In this document: positions 1 through 5,666 of the stretch, piece after piece
How the letters are laid out: each line of letters begins with the position of its first letter
Position numbering within the stretch: position 1 is the first letter of the stretch
Origin: Rhodospirillales bacterium
GTDB lineage: Bacteria > Pseudomonadota > Alphaproteobacteria > MPNO01 > UBA2964
Length of the DNA: 5,742 nucleotides
Direction: 5' to 3'
Assembly (NCBI GenBank): GCA_002727395.1
Contig: PBWY01000054.1
Span: 1-5,742, forward strand
Position numbers and translations under genes: made by a program
The notes under the pieces: model-generated
Database searches by the model: none
The model's input: the letters and a program-made list of their open reading frames with translations, nothing else
What the model was told of the DNA's origin: nothing

Positions 1-36
1 ATCCCTTATGCGCACCATAGTATGCAGATATTCCAT
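1..36 (-). CDS. Glyoxalase I / VOC-family protein, 5' end only
   Basis: This is the beginning of a minus-strand gene that runs off the left edge; only 12 codons are present, reading MEYLHTMVRIRD. The pattern of a Tyr/Leu-His-Thr-Met followed by a short strand and Arg-Asp matches how many lactoylglutathione lyases (GloA) and related VOC metalloenzymes begin, where the His is a metal ligand and the next residues lead into a D-x-S-x-x-F-Y segment. If correct, the enzyme isomerises the hemithioacetal of methylglyoxal and glutathione in the cytoplasm. The start is supported by an AAGGA Shine-Dalgarno at 42-46, 5 nt upstream. It lies 89 bp downstream of the MFS gene on the same strand. Twelve residues cannot separate true GloA from other VOC proteins, so no symbol is given. 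Confidence 0.55.
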   Translation of the reverse strand, partial: MEYLHTMVRIRD

Positions 37-41
37 TTATT

Positions 42-46
42 TCCTT
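42..46 (-). promoter_or_regulatory. Ribosome binding site of the left-edge VOC gene
   Basis: On the minus strand AAGGA sits 5 nt before the ATG at 36-34. It is the main reason for reading the left edge as a minus-strand gene start rather than as the tail of a plus-strand frame that is also open here. Confidence 0.5.
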
Positions 47-125
47 TCCATAATTTAATTTTACCCCTTGAGAGGTATCCTCGATATCCCTTGAAATCCC
101 TAAAACGCTCTAACTATTGATTAAT

Positions 126-1400
126 TTATCTGCTAGCTACATTTTGTTCCTCTTCAGATGCAGCACTTTTAATATCTTCTTTTTTTGAGAAAACAAATAG
201 GGCCACTATAGCAGAAACCCCAACCCCAGCTAATATAGGCCAAGCAAAACCCCAAAGACCCGACAAACCACCGATGACCAACGCACCAAAAGCTGGACCT
301 GAACGGTTTAATAAACCCCATAGCGACATGACACGTCCCCGCAAATCTCCACGCACTGTGCTTTGAACAGTGACCTGACCGGCAATATTAACGCCCACTT
401 GAGAGATACTAAGAAGGATCATACAAAAAACTGCAAACCAGAAATTCGCTGTCAATACAAAGAACGTTAACGAAATCAAGGTGCCGAAAACAAAGATAAA
501 ATACGAATTAAGTATTTGATTGCTTCGCCTTAAACTTCCGACCAAAAGCGAAGCCACCATCGCACCTACACCTGCAGCAGACACTAAAATTGGTACACCC
601 TCCTTCGGGTCATGCCCGAATAGTGTTTCCGACATTCCAGGGAGTAATTCCATGTATGCGCGCAGCAAAAGTGATGCAAATACCATATTGAGAAATAAAT
701 ACTTGATAACTGGATGCCCAGTCGCATATTTCAGGCCTTCCACAAGATGGCTTCGCATCGAGTGACCTTTCTCGGCTTTACGATCAGGGTTCACTATCCT
801 GACCCAGAAAAGTGCAACCGAAAAAATTAAATTAGCCACAGCACTTACAGCAAAAACTGCGCCCACACCCCAGACCGCCAATATCGGGGCGACCAACGCT
901 GGGCCGACAGTTCTTCCTAAATTATAAAGAATTGAATGGGTTGCAATTGCAGCTGATAGATCCCTCTTGGGCACAAGGTTAGGTGCCAGGGACATACGCA
1001 CAGGCGTCCAAAAACCAGCACAAAAGCCGTGCAGCAGTGCAAACCCCAATAATAACCAAATATTAATCAAGCCACCAAGCGTCAAGAATGCTAGAACGCC
1101 TGTTACAGCCATCATCGCAGCTTGAACAAAACGTGCCATTAAAAGCCTATCATGACGATCCGCTAATGCCCCCGCAATTGGCGAAATAACAATTCCCGGT
1201 CCTGCCTCCGCCATAGCAATAACACCTAACCATAAGCCTGACTTGGTGAGTTCCCATGCCAATACAGCCAACCCTATACGGTAAAACCAGACCCCGGCTC
1301 CCGCCAACCAGCCTGCACCTTCAACGATAACAAAATCCCGATGCTGTAAAGCACGAAAAATACTTTTGCTCATCAAACCGACTAGTAGACGTCGAAGCAT
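126..1400 (-). CDS. MFS_3-type (EntS/MefA-like) efflux transporter
   Basis: This encodes a 424-residue inner-membrane major facilitator transporter, probably a proton-driven exporter of unknown substrate. About twelve hydrophobic segments are visible: six between residues 25 and 200, a polar central loop at about 201-233, and six more between 234 and 404. The motif A loop between helices 2 and 3 is GALADRHDR (77-85). NLGRTVGPAL (160-169) in helix 5 resembles the exporter motif C. RGDLRGRVMSL (350-360) is the second-half loop typical of the MFS_3/EntS group. The ATG at 1400 was chosen because a GAAGGA lies 11 nt upstream and the family needs no more N-terminus. A further Met at 1373 is possible but lacks a ribosome site. 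The open frame continues upstream to 1565, but that part is antisense to gmhB and looks non-coding. The tail (406-424) is charged and cytoplasmic. No partner gene reveals the cargo. Confidence 0.88.
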   Translation of the reverse strand: MLRRLLVGLMSKSIFRALQHRDFVIVEGAGWLAGAGVWFYRIGLAVLAWELTKSGLWLGVIAMAEAGPGIVISPIAGALADRHDRLLMARFVQAAMMAVTGVLAFLTLGGLINIWLLLGFALLHGFCAGFWTPVRMSLAPNLVPKRDLSAAIATHSILYNLGRTVGPALVAPILAVWGVGAVFAVSAVANLIFSVALFWVRIVNPDRKAEKGHSMRSHLVEGLKYATGHPVIKYLFLNMVFASLLLRAYMELLPGMSETLFGHDPKEGVPILVSAAGVGAMVASLLVGSLRRSNQILNSYFIFVFGTLISLTFFVLTANFWFAVFCMILLSISQVGVNIAGQVTVQSTVRGDLRGRVMSLWGLLNRSGPAFGALVIGGLSGLWGFAWPILAGVGVSAIVALFVFSKKEDIKSAASEEEQNVASR

Positions 1401-1490
1401 AAAGAATCTATTCCTTCTCGAAGTTAAGTACTGTGATATAGAGTATAACGGTCCATTTATTGTAGATAGAGTGCAGCCAAAGTTTTGGGA
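1401..1490. promoter_or_regulatory. Divergent intergenic region, MFS gene / gmhB
   Basis: These 90 bp separate two divergent gene starts, so promoters for both probably lie here. GAAGGA for the MFS gene is at 1412-1417 on the minus strand. TATA-rich words occur at 1436-1449, including TATAAC at 1444-1449 on plus and TATACT on minus, but I find no convincing -35 at the right spacing for either direction. No operator-like palindrome stands out. Confidence 0.4.
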
Positions 1491-2003
1491 ATGAAGAGCA
1501 AACTGAGGAAAGCAGTTTTTTTTGACCGGGATGGAACCCTTAACGTGGATCATGGTTATGTTCACGACTGGGATAACTTCGCATGGATTCCTGGTGCACG
1601 GGACGCAATTAAGTTAGCCAACAATCATAACTATCTTGTTTTCGTTGTTACAAACCAATCGGGTATTGGTAGAGGATATTTTAGTGCGGATGATGTTAGA
1701 AAATTGCACATACAAATGAACCATGACCTGAAAAGAATTGGGGCTCACATCGATGCTTTCGAATTTTGTCCGCATCATCCGGATGCAACACTTCCCGAAT
1801 ACAAAAAAGACAGCAACTATCGCAAGCCCGCCGCGGGCATGCTAACAAAACTTATTAATAACTGGCAGATTGATACTGATCACAGTTTCTTGATCGGTGA
1901 CAAAGAGAGCGATGTTATTGCCGCTAAAAATGCGAATATAAGCGGCTACCTTTTCACAGGCGTAAACCTATACCATTGTTTATCCCAACACCTTAATTAT
2001 TAG
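1491..2003 (+). CDS. gmhB: D-glycero-D-manno-heptose 1,7-bisphosphate 7-phosphatase (HAD-IIIA), zinc-site variant
   Basis: This encodes a 170-residue cytoplasmic HAD phosphatase of the GmhB / HisB N-terminal family. GmhB removes the 7-phosphate from heptose 1,7-bisphosphate on the route to ADP-heptose for the LPS core. Visible motifs are the nucleophile and acid/base Asp pair in FFDRDGTLN (10-18; D12, D14), motif II VTNQSGIGRGYF (53-64), the RKP motif with K112, and the Mg-binding GDKESD (136-141; D137, D141). The cap loop starts with CPHHP (93-97), which in E. coli GmhB supplies Cys and His zinc ligands. The later CxC pair is replaced here by Ser108 and Tyr110 (SNYRKP), so half the zinc site is missing. 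The in-frame stop at 1467-1469 limits the start to TTG 1485 or ATG 1491; ATG is preferred, although only a weak GGGA precedes it. It is divergent from the MFS gene and convergent with the GST gene. No gmhA or hldE is in view. A related sugar-phosphate phosphatase is possible. Confidence 0.82.
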   Translation: MKSKLRKAVFFDRDGTLNVDHGYVHDWDNFAWIPGARDAIKLANNHNYLVFVVTNQSGIGRGYFSADDVRKLHIQMNHDLKRIGAHIDAFEFCPHHPDATLPEYKKDSNYRKPAAGMLTKLINNWQIDTDHSFLIGDKESDVIAAKNANISGYLFTGVNLYHCLSQHLNY

Positions 2004-2047
2004 AATTTCTAAGAACTAAACCCAAATTAAAAATAAAACTAGAGGTT

Positions 2048-2692
2048 TTAAGTTAAACCATTGAATTGCATTTGAACTTCTTTTTCGAAAGCTAATAATT
2101 TTTGTACACTTAGCCTATTTTCCATTCGATTAAAGTGTGATTGACAATTTGGAAAATTCGAAAGATTTAGACTGAATTGACTTGCCCTTCGAAAACACCA
2201 GTAAAAATTAGTATCTGGTGCCGTCATGCTGCCAAAGAAATATTCTTTCCCTTCCAGGAGATTCTCTGCAATAGAAAAACACTCATAAACATGCTCCGAA
2301 GCGTGTTTCCGAATATTTTCCTCTGTTCCTTCGATATCACATACTTTTATTGGTCCGTTTATAATACGCAGGTAGGGATGAATGCCGGACGAACACCAAG
2401 AGACTAGTGAAATAGCCTGTAATAGCTCCCAAGGATCTTGAGGTAATAATTTTGCCTCCGGAAATGTATTCGCAATCCACTGTTGAATAGCAACGTTTTC
2501 GCTTAGTTGCGTTCCATCAACAACGAGTAATGGAACCTTATGCTTGGGATTGATTGATAAATATTCTGAAGACATGTGCTCTTTTTCAGAAAAATTTAAT
2601 GTAATTACTTCAAAATCCGCACCGGCCTCTGTAAGTGTAATATACGGGGCTAAAGCACAAGTAATTGGTGCATAGTAAAGCTGAATTTTCAT
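2048..2692 (-). CDS. Glutathione S-transferase, beta-class-like
   Basis: This encodes a 214-residue cytoplasmic GST that would conjugate or thiol-exchange glutathione with an unknown electrophile. The N-terminal thioredoxin-fold domain (about 1-80) opens with LYYAPITCALAPYI (5-18), matching the beta-class pattern in which the Cys (C12 here) is the active-site residue. NPKHKVPLL (48-56) carries the cis-proline P54, and LSENVAIQQWIA (63-74) carries the glutathione-binding Glu-Asn (E65, N66). The all-helical C-terminal domain includes TAPDTNFYW (157-165), matching the conserved N-capping box with D160. Length is normal for the class. The ATG at 2692 aligns with the usual family start; an in-frame GTG at 2704 would add four residues, and neither has a strong ribosome site. 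It follows the FkbM gene by 59 bp on the same strand, so co-transcription is plausible. Its end converges with gmhB across a 44-bp gap. Confidence 0.85.
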   Translation of the reverse strand: MKIQLYYAPITCALAPYITLTEAGADFEVITLNFSEKEHMSSEYLSINPKHKVPLLVVDGTQLSENVAIQQWIANTFPEAKLLPQDPWELLQAISLVSWCSSGIHPYLRIINGPIKVCDIEGTEENIRKHASEHVYECFSIAENLLEGKEYFFGSMTAPDTNFYWCFRRASQFSLNLSNFPNCQSHFNRMENRLSVQKLLAFEKEVQMQFNGLT

Positions 2693-2751
2693 ATTTACTT
2701 TCACAATTTCATTTTCTTAGAATTTAAAAAAACCTTGAAACGTCGGATTAT

Positions 2752-3510
2752 CTATCTGGGAATAAAGATAAAATTTTTGACATAATTGCCAAATTGTCCT
2801 TGCCTCGCGTTAATTTGATGCTCATCAACCAGAAACTGGTTTTTATTACGTAACACCCCATCAATCAATGCAAACCCGTCATATTCAAGAGTCTCCATCA
2901 TATCAAAAACGTTATTGACCCCTTCACCTGCATGCGAGAATTCATTTTCAACAAAAAGGTTTGGGCGATCTCGTGATAAAGTTTCTTTTGCCCCTTCAAG
3001 AACAGACATTTCATGCCCTTCAACGTCAATTTTTATGAAGCCTATATCACGTATTCTAAGATCATCAATCCTACTCCCTGGCACTTTCAGCTGGTACCCA
3101 TCCTCATGTTCAATACTCGCACCGTTGTTGGACCAACCCTTGCGGCCCTTAGGAATTACCAAGTTTACCTCACCTGTGGCGTTAGATAATGCCATCTGGT
3201 TAATAGTGACATTTTGATCGGCTACATAATTCAGGATTCGTAGTGGAATTGGATTAGGTTCAAATGCATAGACATGTGGCGAGTAACGGGACAGAAAATA
3301 AGTAAACAGACCAAGGTTTGCCCCTACATCCAAACAGATTCTTTTAGGATCTACTAAAAATTTAAGAAGGCCCATCTCTGGGTCTATTGTTTTCAAATAT
3401 TTATATGATCGATATCGATAATACCCACGAAAGGGCACCCATCTGAACTTAATATCAAGGCGAATATCGTTCAAATAATCACGCAAATTTTCTTTAGGAA
3501 GCTTGATCAT
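2752..3510 (-). CDS. FkbM-family SAM-dependent methyltransferase
   Basis: This encodes a 252-residue cytoplasmic class I methyltransferase of the FkbM (Methyltransf_21) family, whose members O-methylate sugars, polyketides and related acceptors. The Rossmann-fold motif I is LDVGANLGLFTYFLSR (60-75), which binds S-adenosylmethionine. YAFEPNP (81-87) is motif II with the acidic residue that holds the ribose (E84). ALSNATGEV (107-115) is the typical FkbM post-motif strand. IKIDVEGHEMSVLEGA (159-174) is the diagnostic FkbM signature, followed by LFVEN (190-194 region). The basic and aromatic first 55 residues may contact the acceptor. There is no signal peptide or membrane segment. The ATG at 3510 has no clear Shine-Dalgarno but gives a normal length. 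It is probably the first gene of a unit with the downstream GST gene and diverges from ppiC. With gmhB nearby a surface-glycan acceptor is a reasonable guess, but the sequence does not show it. Confidence 0.88.
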   Translation of the reverse strand: MIKLPKENLRDYLNDIRLDIKFRWVPFRGYYRYRSYKYLKTIDPEMGLLKFLVDPKRICLDVGANLGLFTYFLSRYSPHVYAFEPNPIPLRILNYVADQNVTINQMALSNATGEVNLVIPKGRKGWSNNGASIEHEDGYQLKVPGSRIDDLRIRDIGFIKIDVEGHEMSVLEGAKETLSRDRPNLFVENEFSHAGEGVNNVFDMMETLEYDGFALIDGVLRNKNQFLVDEHQINARQGQFGNYVKNFIFIPR

Positions 3511-3569
3511 GGAACTAAAATTTTACAATACCCTTAAATCTGACGTTGCAACAAAACTAGCTTTAGATA

Positions 3570-3603
3570 AGTGGATTTAAATAACTCTTATTGTCTATCC
3601 ACT
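3570..3603. repeat. Nested inverted repeat in the FkbM/ppiC promoter region
   Basis: Outer arms AGTGGAT (3570-3576) and ATCCACT (3597-3603) are perfect 7-bp complements. Inner arms AATAA (3580-3584) and TTATT (3588-3592) are perfect 5-bp complements around a CTC loop. Both pairs share almost the same centre, near 3586. It could be an operator read by a dimeric regulator or an RNA hairpin in a leader. No T-tract follows on either strand, so a terminator is unlikely. Confidence 0.4.
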
Positions 3604-3665
3604 GTTGAACCTTATACACTAACAAGCTATCAACATCATTTTAAATTTATAAAATATAGACTTTT

Positions 3666-3669
3666 GGAG
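3666..3669 (+). promoter_or_regulatory. Ribosome binding site of ppiC
   Basis: GGAG lies 7 nt before the ATG at 3677. It decides the start in favour of that ATG over the in-frame TTG at 3671, which would leave almost no spacing. Confidence 0.7.
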
Positions 3670-3676
3670 TTTGACA

Positions 3677-3958
3677 ATGGCCCAAGCCGAAGCAAGACAT
3701 ATTCTAGTTGATACCGAGGAACTTTGTGAAGACCTGAAAAATAAAATTGCGGAGGGGGCTGATTTTGCCAACCTAGCTAAGGAACATTCCTCCTGTCCAT
3801 CAGGAGCGAACGGCGGCGACCTTGGTTCCTTCGGCCCTGGTCAAATGGTGCCTGAATTTGACAAAGTCGTTTTTAGTGCGCCAGTTAATGAGGTGCAGGG
3901 ACCAGTTAAAACGGAGTTCGGATACCATCTACTCGAAGTGACCAGTCGATCAGATTGA
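3677..3958 (+). CDS. ppiC: Peptidyl-prolyl cis-trans isomerase C, single-domain parvulin
   Basis: This encodes a 93-residue parvulin, the same length as E. coli PpiC, catalysing cis-trans isomerisation of Xaa-Pro bonds. It has no signal peptide, membrane segment or SurA/PrsA-type chaperone domain, so it should be a small soluble cytoplasmic enzyme. The parvulin pattern is complete: ARHILV (6-11) with the first active-site His, GADFANLAKEHS (27-38), CPSGANGGDLGSFGPGQMVPEF (about 40-61; the Cys, Met and Phe of the catalytic pocket), VVFSAPVNEVQGPVKTEFGYHLLEV (64-88) with the second His (H84). The ATG at 3677 has a good ribosome site and starts exactly where E. coli PpiC does. It is divergent from the FkbM gene and convergent with the monooxygenase gene, so it is probably a monocistronic housekeeping gene. 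Confidence 0.93.
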   Translation: MAQAEARHILVDTEELCEDLKNKIAEGADFANLAKEHSSCPSGANGGDLGSFGPGQMVPEFDKVVFSAPVNEVQGPVKTEFGYHLLEVTSRSD

Positions 3959-3971
3959 TCCATTTGGGTTT

Positions 3972-3998
3972 TAATCATTATTTCATTTAGAATGATTA
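3972..3998. terminator. Inverted repeat between convergent ppiC and monooxygenase genes, possible bidirectional terminator
   Basis: TAATCATT (3972-3979) and AATGATTA (3991-3998) are perfect 8-bp complements with an 11-nt loop. The right arm lies inside the last codons of the monooxygenase gene. The stem is AT-rich and no run of T follows in either direction, so factor-independent termination is weakly supported. Its position 14 bp after the ppiC stop is the main argument for it. Confidence 0.3.
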
Positions 3999-5437
3999 TC
4001 CCCCGCCATTAGATCATCAACGACTTTATCTAAGGCGTCCCATCCAGCGAGTTGATAGCTATAAAGGTCCATTACAAAGCCGGGGCCGGCGTAAAATTTT
4101 TCATAGAGCATATGCCTCCCGGCGAACTCCGTCCCCAAGATATCCCAAGCCAGACGAATTAATTTCATTCGTTCCTTGGCATCTTGGTCGGGTAAAGACC
4201 AATAAGTCTGGAACTTTTTATATATTTCCGGGTCATCCATGACCGATGAGTCGGCTGGCATTTGAATAGGGCCGCCACCCATTAATTCCCGGACTACATC
4301 ACAAATTTTAGAATGATTGTTTGAACACCAATGTAATGCTGCGTACATAAATCGCCTGTTAACGGTTACAAAACCTCCCGGCATTTTTTCGCAGTCAAAA
4401 ATTTGCCCTCTTACCATTCCCTCCAATGAAGCTAGTTGTGCTGCGAGTTTACCCAAGGTGCTTTTAACTGCGGGAATAGAACCCGCTTTATTCGACTCTG
4501 TTAATTTGTGGGCAACGCCAACAATTAGACGCAATTTTTCGACAAATCTTATATTAGCCTGATGGTTAGCCAGGGAATGACCGGGTGTACGAAAATAAAT
4601 TTCACGCGTCATCTCGACGTTATTGTGTAAAAATACCCGTTCCCAAGGGATTTTAACATTCTCAAATAGAATAGCCGCATCAGTCTCATCATATCGCGCT
4701 GAAAGGGGAGCATCAAACTCACGACCTGACGATAATTCATATGGTTTACGCGACCAAATAGACACACCTTCCATGTTTAGCGGCACCGCACAGGTAATTG
4801 TCTCCGCCTCCTGACCGGGAGGTACGGGTTGCAAGTTACCAACCCAAGTCTCATGACAATAAACCGAGCCAGTACCAATCATTTTCAATCCGTTGATCGT
4901 AACACCCTCATCATCTTCTCCAACCACGCGTAATGTGGGGGAAACAATCCCTGCAACGTCCATTTCATCCCCGGCACGGCGAGAACCTTGAGGATTGGTT
5001 ACGGCATGCGACATATAGAGGTCCTCCCGGCGCGCTTTCCTGTAGTAAGATTGAAGCAGGTCACCAGTGCCCTGTCTCAAATCGTTGAAGAGTTTCGGCT
5101 GGGTGGCAAGACCTGATAGATAACTCGGAAAATTATCTGGAGAGCGCCCCATGAAACCCTGCGTCCAGGACGCGATAAGACGATGCGTTTCATAACGCCG
5201 TTCCAGATCTTCCCTCGACTTCGGCTGTAAATAATAAGTGGAGAATTCCTCTCCGCCCTCTTCGCTAACCATAACATCACGATTTTCGCTTGCAGCTTTG
5301 CGTTCATATATGCTCGCTATCGTCTCTGCACCCTTGGAAAAAGCCGGATGAGTTGTGACATCCTTCACGAGTTCTTTCCCAATATAGACCCGACGACCAT
5401 CGCGGATGCTATCGAGATATTGATTTCCGGTTAACAT
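3983..5437 (-). CDS. HpaB-family FADH2-dependent aromatic hydroxylase (4-hydroxyphenylacetate 3-monooxygenase oxygenase component-like)
   Basis: This encodes a 484-residue protein of the HpaB / PvcC / 4-hydroxybutyryl-CoA dehydratase fold. Most members are the oxygenase half of two-component monooxygenases that hydroxylate phenols with FADH2 from a separate reductase. Family landmarks are the N-terminal YLDSIRDGRRVYIGKELV (7-24) and DVTTHPAF (26-33), GRSPD (97-101), YYRKARREDLYMSHAVTNPQ (131-150), the flavin-contacting strand region VVGEDDEGVTINGLKMIGTGS (171-191), GGGPIQMPADSS (387-398), and RMKLIRLAWD..GTEFAGRH..YEKFYAG (423-451). R98 and H144 fit the conserved Arg and His of the T. thermophilus HpaB active site; the Tyr after GR.PD appears to be Asn102. 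Iron-sulfur ligands of the dehydratase branch are not evident. The ATG at 5437 has GAGGA 7 nt upstream; a longer TTG-started frame to 5467 is unlikely. No HpaC-type reductase is in the window. It diverges from the MmgE/PrpD gene. The substrate is unknown. Confidence 0.85.
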   Translation of the reverse strand: MLTGNQYLDSIRDGRRVYIGKELVKDVTTHPAFSKGAETIASIYERKAASENRDVMVSEEGGEEFSTYYLQPKSREDLERRYETHRLIASWTQGFMGRSPDNFPSYLSGLATQPKLFNDLRQGTGDLLQSYYRKARREDLYMSHAVTNPQGSRRAGDEMDVAGIVSPTLRVVGEDDEGVTINGLKMIGTGSVYCHETWVGNLQPVPPGQEAETITCAVPLNMEGVSIWSRKPYELSSGREFDAPLSARYDETDAAILFENVKIPWERVFLHNNVEMTREIYFRTPGHSLANHQANIRFVEKLRLIVGVAHKLTESNKAGSIPAVKSTLGKLAAQLASLEGMVRGQIFDCEKMPGGFVTVNRRFMYAALHWCSNNHSKICDVVRELMGGGPIQMPADSSVMDDPEIYKKFQTYWSLPDQDAKERMKLIRLAWDILGTEFAGRHMLYEKFYAGPGFVMDLYSYQLAGWDALDKVVDDLMAGDNHSK

Positions 5438-5444
5438 CTTTATT

Positions 5445-5449
5445 TCCTC
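5445..5449 (-). promoter_or_regulatory. Ribosome binding site of the HpaB-family gene
   Basis: GAGGA on the minus strand lies 7 nt before the ATG at 5437-5435. This fixes the start and excludes the ten-residue TTG extension, which would overlap the site. Confidence 0.7.
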
Positions 5450-5653
5450 ACACTTTAGCCAAGACAATTTTATAAAAAGCTTTACTATAAAACATAGATG
5501 TAAATTAGGTGCAAACTAACTTATAGAAGGTGATCCGAAGGAGCAATTTAGTAGGAAGAGTTCAAGAAATTCATCAATTTAAGAAAAAAATTATAAACCA
5601 ACAGCATTTTCGAATGGACACCGAGAACATTAAATCTCCAGGCAATCCATGGC

Positions 5654-5658
5654 AAGGA
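5654..5658 (+). promoter_or_regulatory. Ribosome binding site of the MmgE/PrpD-family gene
   Basis: AAGGA lies 8 nt before the ATG at 5667. An in-frame TAA directly before that ATG (5664-5666) rules out any start further upstream. Confidence 0.6.
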
Positions 5659-5666
5659 ACAACTAA

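Larger units (their letters stand above)
3511..3676. promoter_or_regulatory. Divergent intergenic region, FkbM gene / ppiC
   Basis: These 166 bp are AT-rich and must carry the promoters of both divergent genes. For ppiC a plausible but weak sigma70 match is TTGAAC at 3605-3610 with TATCAA at 3628-3633, 17 bp apart (four of six matches in each). A second TATAAA-like word lies at 3648-3653 without a good -35. For the FkbM gene no good pair was found; TATTGT on the minus strand at 3530-3525 is the nearest candidate. A structured dyad at 3570-3603 is listed separately. Confidence 0.35.
5438..5666. promoter_or_regulatory. Divergent intergenic region, monooxygenase gene / MmgE-PrpD gene
   Basis: This 229-bp region should hold both promoters. 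For the minus-strand monooxygenase gene, GAGGA at 5445-5449 is a strong ribosome site. A possible promoter is TTGCAC at 5514-5509 with TATAGT at 5489-5484, but the 19-bp spacing is long. For the plus-strand gene TATAAA at 5592-5597 is a candidate -10 without a good -35, and AAGGA at 5654-5658 is the ribosome site. AAATT/AATTT arms at 5567-5580 form only a short AT-rich dyad. A 46-codon frame (5530-5670) crosses the right half and is discussed as a finding. Confidence 0.4.

Noticed and set aside
71..81. GAGG-TAT-CCTC hairpin between the MFS stop and the VOC start
   Set aside because: A 4-bp stem with a 3-nt loop and no T-tract is too weak to call a terminator.
1..120. Plus-strand frame open from the left edge to TGA at 118-120 (about 39 codons)
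   Set aside because: It is rich in His, Pro, Leu and Tyr with no recognisable family, and lies antisense to the better supported VOC start with a ribosome site. A real C-terminal fragment cannot be fully excluded.
520..765. Plus-strand open frame inside the MFS gene, and similar frames inside the GST, FkbM and monooxygenase genes
   Set aside because: All lie antisense or out of frame within genes with clear family motifs, have no ribosome sites and show no recognisable domains; they are shadows of the real coding frames.
1401..1565. A 55-residue N-terminal extension of the MFS protein in an open frame
   Set aside because: It runs antisense through the gmhB start codon and coding region, is not hydrophobic or family-like, and a ribosome site precedes the Met at 1400.
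2000..2050. Short inverted repeats after gmhB: TTAGAA/TTCTAA at 2000-2012 and TAAAAC/GTTTTA at 2034-2050
   Set aside because: Stems are 6 bp, almost wholly A-T, without a following T-tract. In such AT-rich sequence they are expected by chance, although a weak bidirectional terminator between the convergent genes is possible.
5528..5543. Minus-strand GGATCACCTT resembling the 3' end of 16S rRNA, and plus-strand AAGGAG without a start codon after it
   Set aside because: The resemblance covers about ten bases only, with no flanking 16S sequence, and AAGGAG is not followed by ATG, GTG or TTG at a usable distance.
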